Shown in pieces: positions 47,653-55,178 of a stretch of 64,000 nucleotides of DNA (positions are counted from its first letter, which is position 1; the number at the start of each line of letters is the position of its first letter). The translations under genes were made by a program, and so were the position numbers. The DNA is from Mycobacterium avium subsp. avium (GTDB lineage: Bacteria; Actinomycetota; Actinomycetes; Mycobacteriales; Mycobacteriaceae). Under the pieces are notes generated by a model. That model ran no database searches and was not told where the DNA came from. It worked only from the letters and a program-made list of their open reading frames with translations. The stretch spans positions 1,116,001 to 1,180,000 of the forward strand of contig NZ_CP046507.1 in assembly GCF_009741445.1 (NCBI RefSeq). The letters are read 5' to 3'.

Positions 47653-48090
47653 ATGCACGCCGCGGTGCTTTGGCTAATATTCGCGCTGGTGCTGGCCGGT
47701 GCGGAGGCCCTCACCGGCCATCTGTTCCTGGTGATGCTCGGCGGGGGCGCGCTGGCCGCGGCGCTGACCAGTTGGCTGACCGATTTCCCGGCGTGGCTGA
47801 ACGGGACGGTGTTCCTGGTCGTCTCGGTGCTGCTGCTGGTGGTGGTGCGCCCGCCGCTGCGGCGCCGGCTGACCCCGGCCGCGGTGCCGCAGCTGGGCAT
47901 CGAGGCGCTGGAGGGCAAGACCGCGCTGGTGCTCGAGCGGGTCGCCCGCGACCGCGGCCAGGTGAAGCTGGACGGCCAGGTGTGGACGGCGCGTCCGCTC
48001 GACGAGAACGACGTCTACGAACCCGGTGAGCCGGTCACCGTCATGCAGATCGACGGCGCCACCGCAGTGGTCTTCAAGAGCAGTCTTTAG
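47653..48090 (+). CDS. NfeD-family membrane protein
   Basis: 145 residues. Three or so hydrophobic segments at the N-terminus ([45 protein letters not shown]) are followed by a C-terminal OB-fold domain ([30 protein letters not shown]) typical of NfeD-b proteins. These work next to stomatin-like SPFH proteins in membrane microdomains, and one follows 30 bp downstream. Start fixed by the leaderless promoter arrangement. Confidence 0.92.
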   Translation: MHAAVLWLIFALVLAGAEALTGHLFLVMLGGGALAAALTSWLTDFPAWLNGTVFLVVSVLLLVVVRPPLRRRLTPAAVPQLGIEALEGKTALVLERVARDRGQVKLDGQVWTARPLDENDVYEPGEPVTVMQIDGATAVVFKSSL

Positions 48091-48120
48091 CGAAAAGGGC
48101 TGCAAGAGAAAGGAATTCCA

Positions 48121-49254
48121 ATGCAAGGTGCGGTTGCTGGTTTGGTGCTGCTGGCCGTTCTGGTGATCTTCGCCATCGTGGTGGTGGCCAAGTCGGTCGC
48201 GCTGATACCTCAGGCGGAGGCCGCGGTGATCGAGCGCCTGGGTCGGTACAGCCGCACGGTCAGCGGGCAGCTGACGCTGCTGGTGCCGTTCATCGACCGG
48301 ATCCGGGCCCGGGTGGATCTGCGGGAGCGGGTGGTGTCGTTCCCGCCCCAGCCGGTGATCACCGAGGACAACCTGACGCTGAACATCGACACCGTCGTCT
48401 ACTTCCAGGTCACCGTTCCCCAGGCGGCCGTCTACGAGATCAGCAACTACATCGTCGGCGTCGAACAGCTCACCACCACCACGCTGCGCAACGTGGTCGG
48501 CGGCATGACGCTGGAGCAGACGCTGACCTCCCGCGACCAGATCAACGGGCAGCTGCGCGGCGTGCTGGACGAGGCCACCGGCCGCTGGGGCCTGCGGGTG
48601 GCGCGGGTGGAGCTGCGCAGCATCGACCCGCCGCCGTCGATCCAGGCGTCGATGGAAAAGCAGATGAAGGCCGACCGCGAGAAGCGGGCGATGATCCTGA
48701 CCGCCGAGGGCATGCGCGAGTCGGCGATCAAGGAGGCCGAGGGCCAGAAGCAGGCGCAGATCCTGGCCGCCGAGGGCGCCAAGCAGGCCGCGATCCTGGC
48801 GGCCGAGGCCGACCGGCAGTCCCGGATGCTGCGCGCCCAGGGTGAGCGGGCCGCGGCCTACCTGCAGGCGCAGGGCCAGGCCAAGGCCATCGAGAAGACG
48901 TTCGCCGCGATCAAGGCCGGCCGGCCCACCCCGGAGATGCTGGCCTACCAGTACCTGCAGACGCTGCCGGAGATGGCGCGCGGCGACGCCAACAAGGTGT
49001 GGGTGGTGCCCAGCGACTTCAGCGCGGCGCTGCAGGGATTCACCAAGCTGCTGGGCACGCCGGGCCAGGACGGGGTGTTCCGGTTCCAGCCGTCGCCGGT
49101 CGAGGACGTGCCCAAGCACAGCGCCGAAGACGACGCCGACGTCGCGGACTGGTTCTCCACCGAGACCGATCCGGCGATCGCGCAGGCGGTGGCCAAGGCC
49201 GAGGCGATCGCCCGCCAGCCGGCGGACGGCCCGACGGGGGAGCTGACCCAATAG
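48121..49254 (+). CDS. SPFH/band 7 (stomatin-like, QmcA-type) protein
   Basis: 377 residues. One N-terminal membrane anchor (GLVLLAVLVIFAIVVVAKSVALI), the SPFH domain (QAEAAVIERLGRYSRTVSGQ to about residue 180, with VVYFQVTVPQAAVYEISNY), then a long Ala/Glu/Gln-rich coiled coil (about 180-260) that drives oligomerisation, and an acidic tail. Partner of the upstream NfeD protein; the pair is thought to organise membrane domains or protease access. ATG with AAAGGAA upstream. Confidence 0.94.
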   Translation: MQGAVAGLVLLAVLVIFAIVVVAKSVALIPQAEAAVIERLGRYSRTVSGQLTLLVPFIDRIRARVDLRERVVSFPPQPVITEDNLTLNIDTVVYFQVTVPQAAVYEISNYIVGVEQLTTTTLRNVVGGMTLEQTLTSRDQINGQLRGVLDEATGRWGLRVARVELRSIDPPPSIQASMEKQMKADREKRAMILTAEGMRESAIKEAEGQKQAQILAAEGAKQAAILAAEADRQSRMLRAQGERAAAYLQAQGQAKAIEKTFAAIKAGRPTPEMLAYQYLQTLPEMARGDANKVWVVPSDFSAALQGFTKLLGTPGQDGVFRFQPSPVEDVPKHSAEDDADVADWFSTETDPAIAQAVAKAEAIARQPADGPTGELTQ

Positions 49255-49272
49255 CCTCCCTAGGATTGCCGC

Positions 49273-49629
49273 ATGAGTGCGTTGACTTCACCGAAGACCT
49301 ACGCGGCGCTGGGCGTGTTCCACGCCGTCGACGCGGTCGCGTGCGGCGTCCAGGTCGCCCCGATCCGCAAAACCCTTGACAACCTGGGTGTTCCGGACAA
49401 CATCCGGCCGGTGCTGCCGGTCGTGAAGGCGGCCGCGGCGGTCGGTTTGCTGTCGGTCACCCGCTTTCCCGGGCTGGCCCGGCTGACGACGGCGATGCTG
49501 ACGCTGTACTTCGTGCTCGCGGTCGGCGCGCACGTGCGGGTGCGCGACAAGGTCGTCAACGGTCTTCCGGCCGCGCTGTTTGTGGCGTTGTTCGCCGCGA
49601 TGACGGTGCGCGGGCCCGAGCGGAGTTAG
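49273..49629 (+). CDS. Small DoxX-like membrane protein
   Basis: 118 residues with about three hydrophobic segments (YAALGVFHAVDAVACGV, LPVVKAAAAVGLLSV, TTAMLTLYFVLAVGAHV) and a short basic loop RVRDKVVN. The pattern fits the DoxX-like family of small membrane proteins; function unknown. 18 bp after the SPFH gene. Its 3' end is 18 bp from the convergent lipoprotein of the accessory cassette, and a GTTACGTAAC palindrome lies at that junction (49647-49656). Confidence 0.75.
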   Translation: MSALTSPKTYAALGVFHAVDAVACGVQVAPIRKTLDNLGVPDNIRPVLPVVKAAAAVGLLSVTRFPGLARLTTAMLTLYFVLAVGAHVRVRDKVVNGLPAALFVALFAAMTVRGPERS

Positions 49630-49647
49630 AGCGCGCCGTCGCGTGCG

Positions 49648-50331
49648 TTACGTAACCCGGTTCGTAATCGTCTGAAGTATCTGTTGGGCGCTTTGTTCGG
49701 TTTGCGGAACGCCAAGCGCTCCAACGTATATCAGCACCGATGATTTCACCCGGTAGAACAGTTTCCACACGCTGGAGCTCAGGCTCAGGGTGTCGGTGTC
49801 CAGCTGGCGTACTGTGAAATCATAGTTCTTGGCGTGCAGGGCAGTGCAGGCCGTCAGCGATGGAAGAAGCTGATCAAAATGGGCGCGCGCTGTGTCCGCA
49901 TCCCGGTAAATACCCACGGCTTGCACCACATTGGCGATACCGCGCACTTTGACTTGGCCCGTGCCGCTGTAGACGTCACCGTTGTAAGTCGCGGAACGAA
50001 ACTGTGTCCAGTCGCCGTCGAAAATCGCCTCTTGGTCGAATACGGCGCGGCACGGGGTGGGGGTGTTCGAATCCGAGTGGCGCGGTTGCTGGACTTGTGA
50101 GCCGGGGCCGGAATTCAGGCTTTCGGTGTCGGCTATGCGGCGCACGTCATCGAGGTTGACGAGTAACGTTTCGACGCTCTTTCCGGAAGTGGTTGTCGTT
50201 TCCTTTGTGGTGGGGGTATCCGTGCGACCGCAACCGGGCAATAAGGAGGCCACGACCAGAATGGCCAACGCCAGAAAAACAGCGACACCACACTTCGTCC
50301 CAAAGCGATCGGCCTGACGAGTAGTTATCAA
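49648..50331 (-). CDS. Lipoprotein with PknH-type extracellular sensor domain
   Basis: 227 residues. The signal peptide (VAVFLALAILVVASLLPGC) ends in a lipobox with Cys34. The exported domain resembles the PknH C-terminal sensor domain found in many mycobacterial lipoproteins: LLVNLDDVRRIADTESL, CRAVFDQEAIF, QAVGIYRDADTARAHFDQL, LTACTALHAKNYDFTVRQLD, with cysteines placed for disulphides. The start is TTG 50331 (no good Shine-Dalgarno), 6 bp after the upstream gene. Base composition is lower in GC than neighbours. Third gene of the cassette; could serve as a cell-surface partner or immunity protein, which is hypothesis. Confidence 0.75.
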   Translation of the reverse strand: MITTRQADRFGTKCGVAVFLALAILVVASLLPGCGRTDTPTTKETTTTSGKSVETLLVNLDDVRRIADTESLNSGPGSQVQQPRHSDSNTPTPCRAVFDQEAIFDGDWTQFRSATYNGDVYSGTGQVKVRGIANVVQAVGIYRDADTARAHFDQLLPSLTACTALHAKNYDFTVRQLDTDTLSLSSSVWKLFYRVKSSVLIYVGALGVPQTEQSAQQILQTITNRVT

Positions 50332-50337
50332 TTGCGT

Positions 50338-51117
50338 TCACCGAGAGGGAGTCGGTGCGGGCGCCGGGGTAACGGACGTTGGAATTCCACAGTCCAACAG
50401 CTCGCTCGAGAGCTTCAGTAACTTCGCGTTCAGGTTTAGATACTCTTCTTCGTAGGCCGCAACTTCGGCTGGGTCGTATGGGTTGTATTGCCGTTCGTTG
50501 TGCTCGTTTATCTCGTTGATCAACTCGCTCCAATCGTGAAGCAGTTCCGTCGGATCTGCGCACTCAGACGGTTGTGGTGTCGGTGTCGAGGGACTTTCGG
50601 GTACCTGTCCGTTTAAGCCAGCCATTGCGTTGCTGATCCTGTCAGCGGTGCGTACGTCCGCTCTGATGAGATCAGCGGCACGCTGATGGATATCGGCGGC
50701 ATAAGCTTCGGCCTCCGCTTCTCGGATCGCGCGGTCGGCCGAGGAATTACCTGTCGAGAGGTCGGTGACTGAAAGATCTTCATGCACATAGAAGCCCGCT
50801 TCGTGTGCATCGACAACCGCATTTCTCATGCGCGACCGCGCGGCGGAGAGGTCCGTGGCGCCAGCACGAGCCACTCTGGCCGCTTCGTGCAATTGGTCGA
50901 CCATGTCGCTGACCTTCACTTTGTCGGCATAAGTGCGGCTGCGCAGCGCCTCCGCGCCGTTGCCTTGCCACCCGATGCTCAGGGAGTCTTTCCATGTCTC
51001 CGTGAACGCCTCATACCACCGGTCACGGGTGGACATCCAATGGTCGGCTGCCTCCGTAAGATGATCCGTCGGCCAGGCTAAGAGCTCGGACAGGCGCGGT
51101 ATGGGGACGGCACGCAT
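50338..51117 (-). CDS. WxG-containing protein of a type VII-like cassette
   Basis: 259 residues, no signal peptide. The first 110 residues are helical and contain a turn motif, SIGWQGNGAEALRS, with W50-x-G52 as in WXG100/LXG proteins. Residues 110-185 form a charged helix (REAEAEAYAADIHQRAADLI). A Pro-rich break (PESPSTPTPQPSECADP) leads to a C-terminal acidic helical hairpin around ELINEINEHNERQYNPYDP and a Pro/Thr tail. No toxin domain is recognisable. It begins 3 bp after the EspC-like gene. AT-richer than flanking genes. Probably a type VII-exported or -associated protein; function unknown. Confidence 0.7.
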   Translation of the reverse strand: MRAVPIPRLSELLAWPTDHLTEAADHWMSTRDRWYEAFTETWKDSLSIGWQGNGAEALRSRTYADKVKVSDMVDQLHEAARVARAGATDLSAARSRMRNAVVDAHEAGFYVHEDLSVTDLSTGNSSADRAIREAEAEAYAADIHQRAADLIRADVRTADRISNAMAGLNGQVPESPSTPTPQPSECADPTELLHDWSELINEINEHNERQYNPYDPAEVAAYEEEYLNLNAKLLKLSSELLDCGIPTSVTPAPAPTPSR

Positions 51118-51120
51118 GGG

Positions 51121-51414
51121 CTATTGCCTCGCCGGTTGCCGGCCAATCGCCGACATCTTTTCCGCCGAATCGGCCTCGTTGGCGGTGTAACTAATATCCG
51201 CCGCCGCGACTTTCGTTGCGGTTTCGGTCATGCGGCCGATCAGAGAGTTCGCTGCCACCTCGACAGCTGCATGGGCGGCGTCCACGGCGACCGCACTGGG
51301 TTGGTAGGACATACCCGACGGCGGCGGTGTAGCGACGCGCAGACGGGCGGCGTTCGTGTGCCATTTGCCAGAAAGCATCCGCAACTCGGCGCTTGTTACC
51401 TCGAGCCGATCCAT
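51121..51414 (-). CDS. EspC-like small type VII secretion target
   Basis: 97 residues, helical hairpin. N-terminus DRLEVTSAELRMLSGKWHTNAARL resembles EspC/DUF2580-type substrates. The C-terminal helix has a Y-x-x-x-E signal (Tyr76-TAN-Glu80 in SYTANEAD), the general type VII secretion motif. A short Pro break (TPPPSGMSYQP) separates the helices. ATG 51414, no Shine-Dalgarno; TAAGCT lies 7 nt upstream. First gene of the three-gene cassette. Confidence 0.75.
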   Translation of the reverse strand: MDRLEVTSAELRMLSGKWHTNAARLRVATPPPSGMSYQPSAVAVDAAHAAVEVAANSLIGRMTETATKVAAADISYTANEADSAEKMSAIGRQPARQ

Positions 51415-51421
51415 GAAGGGA

Positions 51422-51427
51422 AGCTTA
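51422..51427 (-). promoter_or_regulatory. -10 element of the type VII-like cassette
   Basis: TAAGCT on the minus strand, 7 nt before the ATG at 51414; its TAA is also the stop codon of the upstream reductase gene. Suggests that the cassette can be transcribed on its own, with a leader of about 1 nt. Confidence 0.5.
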
Positions 51428-51952
51428 TGGCGTGCTTGGCTTTTTTGTGTGCATGCGCTGGTCCAGCTTTAACTCGACCATCGGCAGCGGGGTGCCGGTG
51501 TCAGTGATCGGCACGCCGAGCGTCTCTTCCAGCACGGGCCGCATCCGCTGCCACGCCCGCGGGTGACGGGTGCGGTAGGCCGCCAGGGCGCGGTCGGCCT
51601 CGGCTTGGTCGAGGACGCGCGCGGTGGCGGCCCGGGGCGGATGGCTGCCGGCGTACACCCGGACCCGTGGATTGGCCCGAATGTTGCGGAACCACTGGGC
51701 TTTTCGGCCGAAGCCCGAGGCGACGACGTAGGCGTCGGGCGATGGGTGGTCGACGACCTCCAACGCAGCGTAGCGCGGCGCCCCGGACTTTCGGCCGACG
51801 TGTTCGAGCAGCAGGATGCGTGATCCGAACACCGCGCCCCCGCGAGCGCGGTAGATCCAGATCGGTGCCCGCATCAGCTGGCGCGACCGCAACAGCCGCG
51901 CGGCAATGCTGGCGGAAAGCGACGAGGCTCGGGCGGCCGACACGCCTCCCAT
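51425..51952 (-). CDS. Deazaflavin (F420)-dependent nitroreductase-family protein
   Basis: 175 residues, small split-barrel fold of the Ddn/F420-dependent reductase family. Family marks: IWIYRARGG, LLLEHVGRKSGAPRYAALEVV (the conserved GRKSG cofactor segment), YVVASGFGRKAQWFRNIRANPRVRV and the Tyr/Trp-containing TRHPRAWQRM. Likely reduces a quinone or other electron-poor substrate with F420H2; substrate unknown. ATG 51952, 7 bp after the Pro-rich membrane gene, so the two are cotranscribed. Confidence 0.9.
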   Translation of the reverse strand: MGGVSAARASSLSASIAARLLRSRQLMRAPIWIYRARGGAVFGSRILLLEHVGRKSGAPRYAALEVVDHPSPDAYVVASGFGRKAQWFRNIRANPRVRVYAGSHPPRAATARVLDQAEADRALAAYRTRHPRAWQRMRPVLEETLGVPITDTGTPLPMVELKLDQRMHTKKPSTP

Positions 51953-51959
51953 CTTGCCC

Positions 51960-52292
51960 TCAGGGGCGCGGCGAGGGCGGCGGCGTCGGGAACGCCTCGC
52001 CCGGTGGCGGCGGCGGGAAGCCGTGCGGGGGTCCCGGCGGCCCGTGCAGCGGCGGGGGCGGCATCGGGGGTGCGGCCCACATCGGCGGCGGCCCGGGCGG
52101 CGGCGGGCCGGGCGGTCCGACGCTGATGATCCAGGCGAAGGCGATGGCCGCCACGGTGCCGACCGCGCCGAGCAGCGCGCCCGCCACGCCGGCGCCGATC
52201 ACCACGCCGGTGGAGTGGCGTCGCTCGGGCGGTTGGTGCGCGGCCGGCGGCGGCGCGGGTGTTGTGGTGTTGATGTCGTCGTTCGTGGTCAT
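51960..52292 (-). CDS. Proline-rich single-pass membrane protein
   Basis: 110 residues. Short polar N-terminus with a PAPPPAAHQPP stretch, one membrane helix (GVVIGAGVAGALLGAVGTVAAIAFAWII, about 29-56), then an exported Pro/Gly tail (GPPGPPPPGPPPMWAAPP and more). No domain. ATG 52292 with TACCGT exactly 6 nt upstream, hence leaderless. It heads the small operon with the reductase. One of three Pro-rich exported proteins in this 3-kb stretch. Confidence 0.75.
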   Translation of the reverse strand: MTTNDDINTTTPAPPPAAHQPPERRHSTGVVIGAGVAGALLGAVGTVAAIAFAWIISVGPPGPPPPGPPPMWAAPPMPPPPLHGPPGPPHGFPPPPPGEAFPTPPPSPRP

Positions 52293-52298
52293 GGTCGC

Positions 52299-52304
52299 GA
52301 CGGT
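52299..52304 (-). promoter_or_regulatory. -10 element of the Pro-rich membrane protein gene
   Basis: TACCGT (minus strand), spacer CGCGAC, then ATG at 52292. No Shine-Dalgarno. Confidence 0.55.
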
Positions 52305-52392
52305 AGGAGCCGCAGCTGAAGTGGATCTGAAGGAACGGCTGTCCGCTGAGCCCCAGGCGCCACTTGCGTTTCCCGAGGAGAGAAGCGGTGTT

Positions 52393-52466
52393 GTGCCCGC
52401 CTCACAGCGACAACGCGTTTCCGCAGGTCAGACGTCCTAACGAGGTTGTCGCTGTGAGGCGGGCAC
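52393..52466. repeat. Palindromic repeat, family 2, copy 2 (perfect 22-bp stem)
   Basis: Left arm 52393-52414 (starts GTGCCCGCCTCACAGCGACA) is the exact reverse complement of 52445-52466; the 30-nt loop is 52415-52444. It lies in the divergent gap between the Pro-rich gene and the response regulator. The imperfect relative is at 13711-13769. Confidence 0.92.
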
Positions 52467-52586
52467 TTGACACCCCCGCCTTCTTGGTGCCAAACGGGGC
52501 AGGATTGGTGCCAACGGGGCGGGATGCGACGCCGGCGCACCGGCGCCTTCAGGTTGGTTTCAGCACCGGCGCCGACAATGGTGGCC

Positions 52587-53300
52587 ATGACGGATTGTCT
52601 CCGCGGGGCGGCCGGCCAATTCACCGTCGGCACCCCGCGGGTGCTGGTCGTCGAGGACTCCGAGACCATCCGCGAGATGGTCAGCGAGGCGCTCACCGAG
52701 GTCGGCTACCACACCGAGGCCCGCCGCGACGGCGAGCGACTCGAAGAGCTGCTCGACGGCATCCGGCCCGACCTGGTGGTGCTCGACGTGATGCTGCCCG
52801 GACGCGACGGGTTCGCGCTGATCGACGTGATCCGCGACTGGGGCGACATCGGCATCGTGCTGATCACCGCCCGCGACGGCCTGCCGGACCGGCTGCGCGG
52901 CCTGGACGGCGGCGCCGACGACTACGTCATCAAGCCCTTCGAGCTGGCCGAGCTGGTGTCGCGGGTGGGCGCGGTGCTGCGCCGGCGGGGACGGCTGCCG
53001 CAGGTGATCCAGGTCGGCGACGTCACGCTGGACCCCGGCGCCGGAGTCGCCGCGCGCGGCGGTCACCGGCTGGACCTGACCGCCACCGAGCTGCGCGTGC
53101 TGACATTTCTGGTGGAGCAGCGCGGCCGGATCGTCAGCGCCGGCCAGATCCTCAACGGGGTGTGGGGTTACGACGCCTACGACCCCAACCTGGTGCAGGT
53201 TCACGTCAGCGGGCTGCGGCGCAAGCTCGAGGCGCACGGCCCGCGGATCCTGCACACCGTCCGCGGCATCGGCTACCGCCTACAACCCGAGCGGTCATGA
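52587..53300 (+). CDS. OmpR-family response regulator
   Basis: 237 residues. Receiver domain (about 17-130) with the phosphoacceptor Asp67 in DLVVLDVMLPGRDG, acidic pair in VLVVEDSE, the switch Thr in LITARDG and Lys in DYVIKPFE. C-terminal winged helix: LTATELRVLTFLVEQRGRIVS and VHVSGLRRKLEAHGPRILHTVRGIGYRL. Start chosen at ATG 52587; ATG 52578 is also in frame. GACAAT (52574-52579) is 7 nt before 52587 and no Shine-Dalgarno is seen. Its stop overlaps the kinase ATG as ATGA. Not part of the M. tuberculosis gene order here. Confidence 0.94.
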   Translation: MTDCLRGAAGQFTVGTPRVLVVEDSETIREMVSEALTEVGYHTEARRDGERLEELLDGIRPDLVVLDVMLPGRDGFALIDVIRDWGDIGIVLITARDGLPDRLRGLDGGADDYVIKPFELAELVSRVGAVLRRRGRLPQVIQVGDVTLDPGAGVAARGGHRLDLTATELRVLTFLVEQRGRIVSAGQILNGVWGYDAYDPNLVQVHVSGLRRKLEAHGPRILHTVRGIGYRLQPERS

Positions 53301-54751
53301 CGCCGACGCCGTCGCTGCAACGCCGGGTGACGCTGGTGGTGCTGGCGCTGTTGACCGTGCTGCTGGTGGTGCTCGGCGTCACCATCGACGTCACGATGGG
53401 CGTGCTCGCCCGCCGCAACCTGCACGACAGGCTGCTCGCCGCGACGTCGCGGGCCGACGCGCTGAGCGCCGCGCACACCGCCCCCGACCTGCTCGCCGCC
53501 GAGCTCAACGGCGGCGGGATCCGCGCGCTCGTCGTCACCGCGGACGGCCAGGCCTACGGGGACCGCGTGATCAGCCCCGACCTGGCCGAGGGGCCGGTCG
53601 AACCGCCCCCGCCGTACCCGCCGCCGTTACCGCCGCCTTATCCGCCGCCGGCCTACCCGCCGCCGTACCCACCGCCTTATCCGCCCCCGCCCGGCCCGCT
53701 GCCGGATACGACCGCGGCGGCCGTCGTGCACCCGTTGTCCGGCGGCGCGCGGCTGATCCTGGTCGCCGACACCACGCAAACCACCCAGGTCACCCGGCAA
53801 CTGCGCGGTCTGATGATAGCCGCCGGCATCGTGACCCTGCTGATCGCGGCGCTGCTGTTGATCGCGGTCAGCCGGGCGGCCCTGCGCCCGCTGGACCGGC
53901 TCACCGCGCTGGCCAACGCCATCACCACCGGGGACCGCGGCCGCCGGTTGCGCCCGCACCGCGCCGACACCGAATTAGGCCGCGCTGCAAGCGCTTTCGA
54001 CACGATGCTGGACGCTCTGGAGATGTCGGAACGCCGGGCCCAACAGGCCGCCGAGGCCGCCCAGCGCGCCGAGACGGCGACCCGGCGCTTCCTCGTCGAC
54101 GCCGCCCACGAGCTGCGCACCCCGATCGCCGGCATGCAGGTCGCCGCCGAGCAACTCGCGCACGGCGCCTCCGAACACCCCGACGACGGGCAATACCGTC
54201 GGGCCGGCCTGCTGCTCTCCGACGCGCGCCGCGCCGGGCGACTCGTCAACGACATGCTGGACCTGAGCCGCATCGACGCCGGGCTTCCGCTGGAACTGCA
54301 CGACGTCGACGTTGCCGCCGTGCTGCGCGACGAAGCCGACCGGGCGGCCCTGCTGGCACCCCAGATCGGCGTGCGCCGCACGGGACTCACCGCGCTGAAC
54401 GTCCGAGCCGACGCCACCCGGCTGTCGCAGATCGTGTCCAACCTGCTCGACAACGCCCGCCGCTACACCCCGGCCGGCGGCGCCATCGAGATCGACCTGC
54501 GCGCCGGCGACGGCGCCGCCGAGATCACCGTCACCGACACCGGCCCGGGCATCCCGGACGACGAGCGGGAGCACATTTTCGACCGGCTGGTGCGTCTGGA
54601 TGCCGGCCGCGCCCGCGATCACGGCGGCGCCGGGCTGGGCCTGGCCATCGCCCGGGCGCTGGCCCGCGCGCACGGCGGCGACCTGGTGTGCCTGCCGCAT
54701 CAGGGCGGCGCCCGGTTCCGGCTCACGTTGCCGCGGGCGACCACACAGTGA
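53297..54751 (+). CDS. Sensor histidine kinase with Tyr-Pro-rich extracellular repeat
   Basis: 484 residues. TM1 about 10-32, extracellular domain 33-170, TM2 171-192, HAMP 193-245, H-box with His271 (FLVDAAHELRTPIAG), N-box SNLLDNARRYTP, G-boxes VTDTGPGIPDDERE and GAGLGLAIARALA. The extracellular part contains a Pro/Tyr tract at residues 103-134 with YPPP units repeated about five times, which is unusual for a sensor domain. The ATG overlaps the regulator's stop by 4 bp. Ends at a perfect hairpin terminator. Confidence 0.94.
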   Translation: MTPTPSLQRRVTLVVLALLTVLLVVLGVTIDVTMGVLARRNLHDRLLAATSRADALSAAHTAPDLLAAELNGGGIRALVVTADGQAYGDRVISPDLAEGPVEPPPPYPPPLPPPYPPPAYPPPYPPPYPPPPGPLPDTTAAAVVHPLSGGARLILVADTTQTTQVTRQLRGLMIAAGIVTLLIAALLLIAVSRAALRPLDRLTALANAITTGDRGRRLRPHRADTELGRAASAFDTMLDALEMSERRAQQAAEAAQRAETATRRFLVDAAHELRTPIAGMQVAAEQLAHGASEHPDDGQYRRAGLLLSDARRAGRLVNDMLDLSRIDAGLPLELHDVDVAAVLRDEADRAALLAPQIGVRRTGLTALNVRADATRLSQIVSNLLDNARRYTPAGGAIEIDLRAGDGAAEITVTDTGPGIPDDEREHIFDRLVRLDAGRARDHGGAGLGLAIARALARAHGGDLVCLPHQGGARFRLTLPRATTQ

Positions 54752-54753
54752 AC

Positions 54754-54785
54754 GGTGGCCGCCTCGAATACTCGAGGCGGCCACC
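54754..54785. terminator. Bidirectional hairpin terminator
   Basis: Perfect 14-bp stem (GGTGGCCGCCTCGA with 54772-54785) and a 4-nt ATAC loop, between the 3' ends of the kinase gene and the convergent Gly/Pro-rich gene. No U-tract on either side, as is usual for mycobacterial hairpins. Confidence 0.75.
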
Positions 54786-54795
54786 CGTCGACGCA

Positions 54796-55065
54796 TCACC
54801 AGCCCGGCGGTGGCGGAGGCCCGCCCGGCCCGCCCGGCCCGCCCGGCGGCGGGCCCAGCGGTCCACCCGGCGGCGGGGGCGGTCCACCCGGTCCACCCGG
54901 TCCACCCGGCCCGCCCGGGCCGCCCGGCCCCGGTCCCCACGGCTGCCCCGGGCCCGGCGGCGGTGGCGGGGGATCCGCGCTCGCCACCGCGGCGCCGAAG
55001 CCCGCCGCGGCCACACCGAGCGCTCCCGCGATCAACGAACCAGCGATCGCTTGCCTCAGCCTCAC
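54796..55065 (-). CDS. Small secreted Gly/Pro-rich protein
   Basis: 89 residues. Signal peptide RQAIAGSLIAGALGVAAAGFGAAVASA, cleaved near residue 30, then a mature part made almost only of Pro and Gly (PPPPPPGPGQPWGPGPGG, tandem GGP units, a second PPPPPGG and a C-terminal Trp). The GTG at 55065 has GGAGGG 5 nt upstream. The mature peptide is low-complexity; nothing catalytic. Similar small exported Gly/Pro proteins occur in mycobacteria without known function. Confidence 0.75.
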   Translation of the reverse strand: MRLRQAIAGSLIAGALGVAAAGFGAAVASADPPPPPPGPGQPWGPGPGGPGGPGGPGGPGGPPPPPGGPLGPPPGGPGGPGGPPPPPGW

Positions 55066-55178
55066 TATGTCCCTCCATCCTCGATCGGTGCAGCGCGAAA
55101 ACGGCGATCCCGCACCGCATTACCAGTCACCAGCAGACGGTAGGGCGCCAGCCTGAAGCCAAGCTGAAGACGAACGAA

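Noticed and set aside
49647..49656. The perfect GTTACGTAAC palindrome at the right edge of the type VII-like cassette as an attachment site.
   Set aside because: No matching copy at the other edge near 51420, and a 10-bp palindrome can arise by chance; kept only as a note in the DoxX entry.
54796..55000. Short tandem repeats in the Gly/Pro-rich gene, considered as a CRISPR-like or structural repeat.
   Set aside because: Units are 9-12 bp codon repeats of GGP/PPP within a gene with signal peptide and ribosome site; no spacers.
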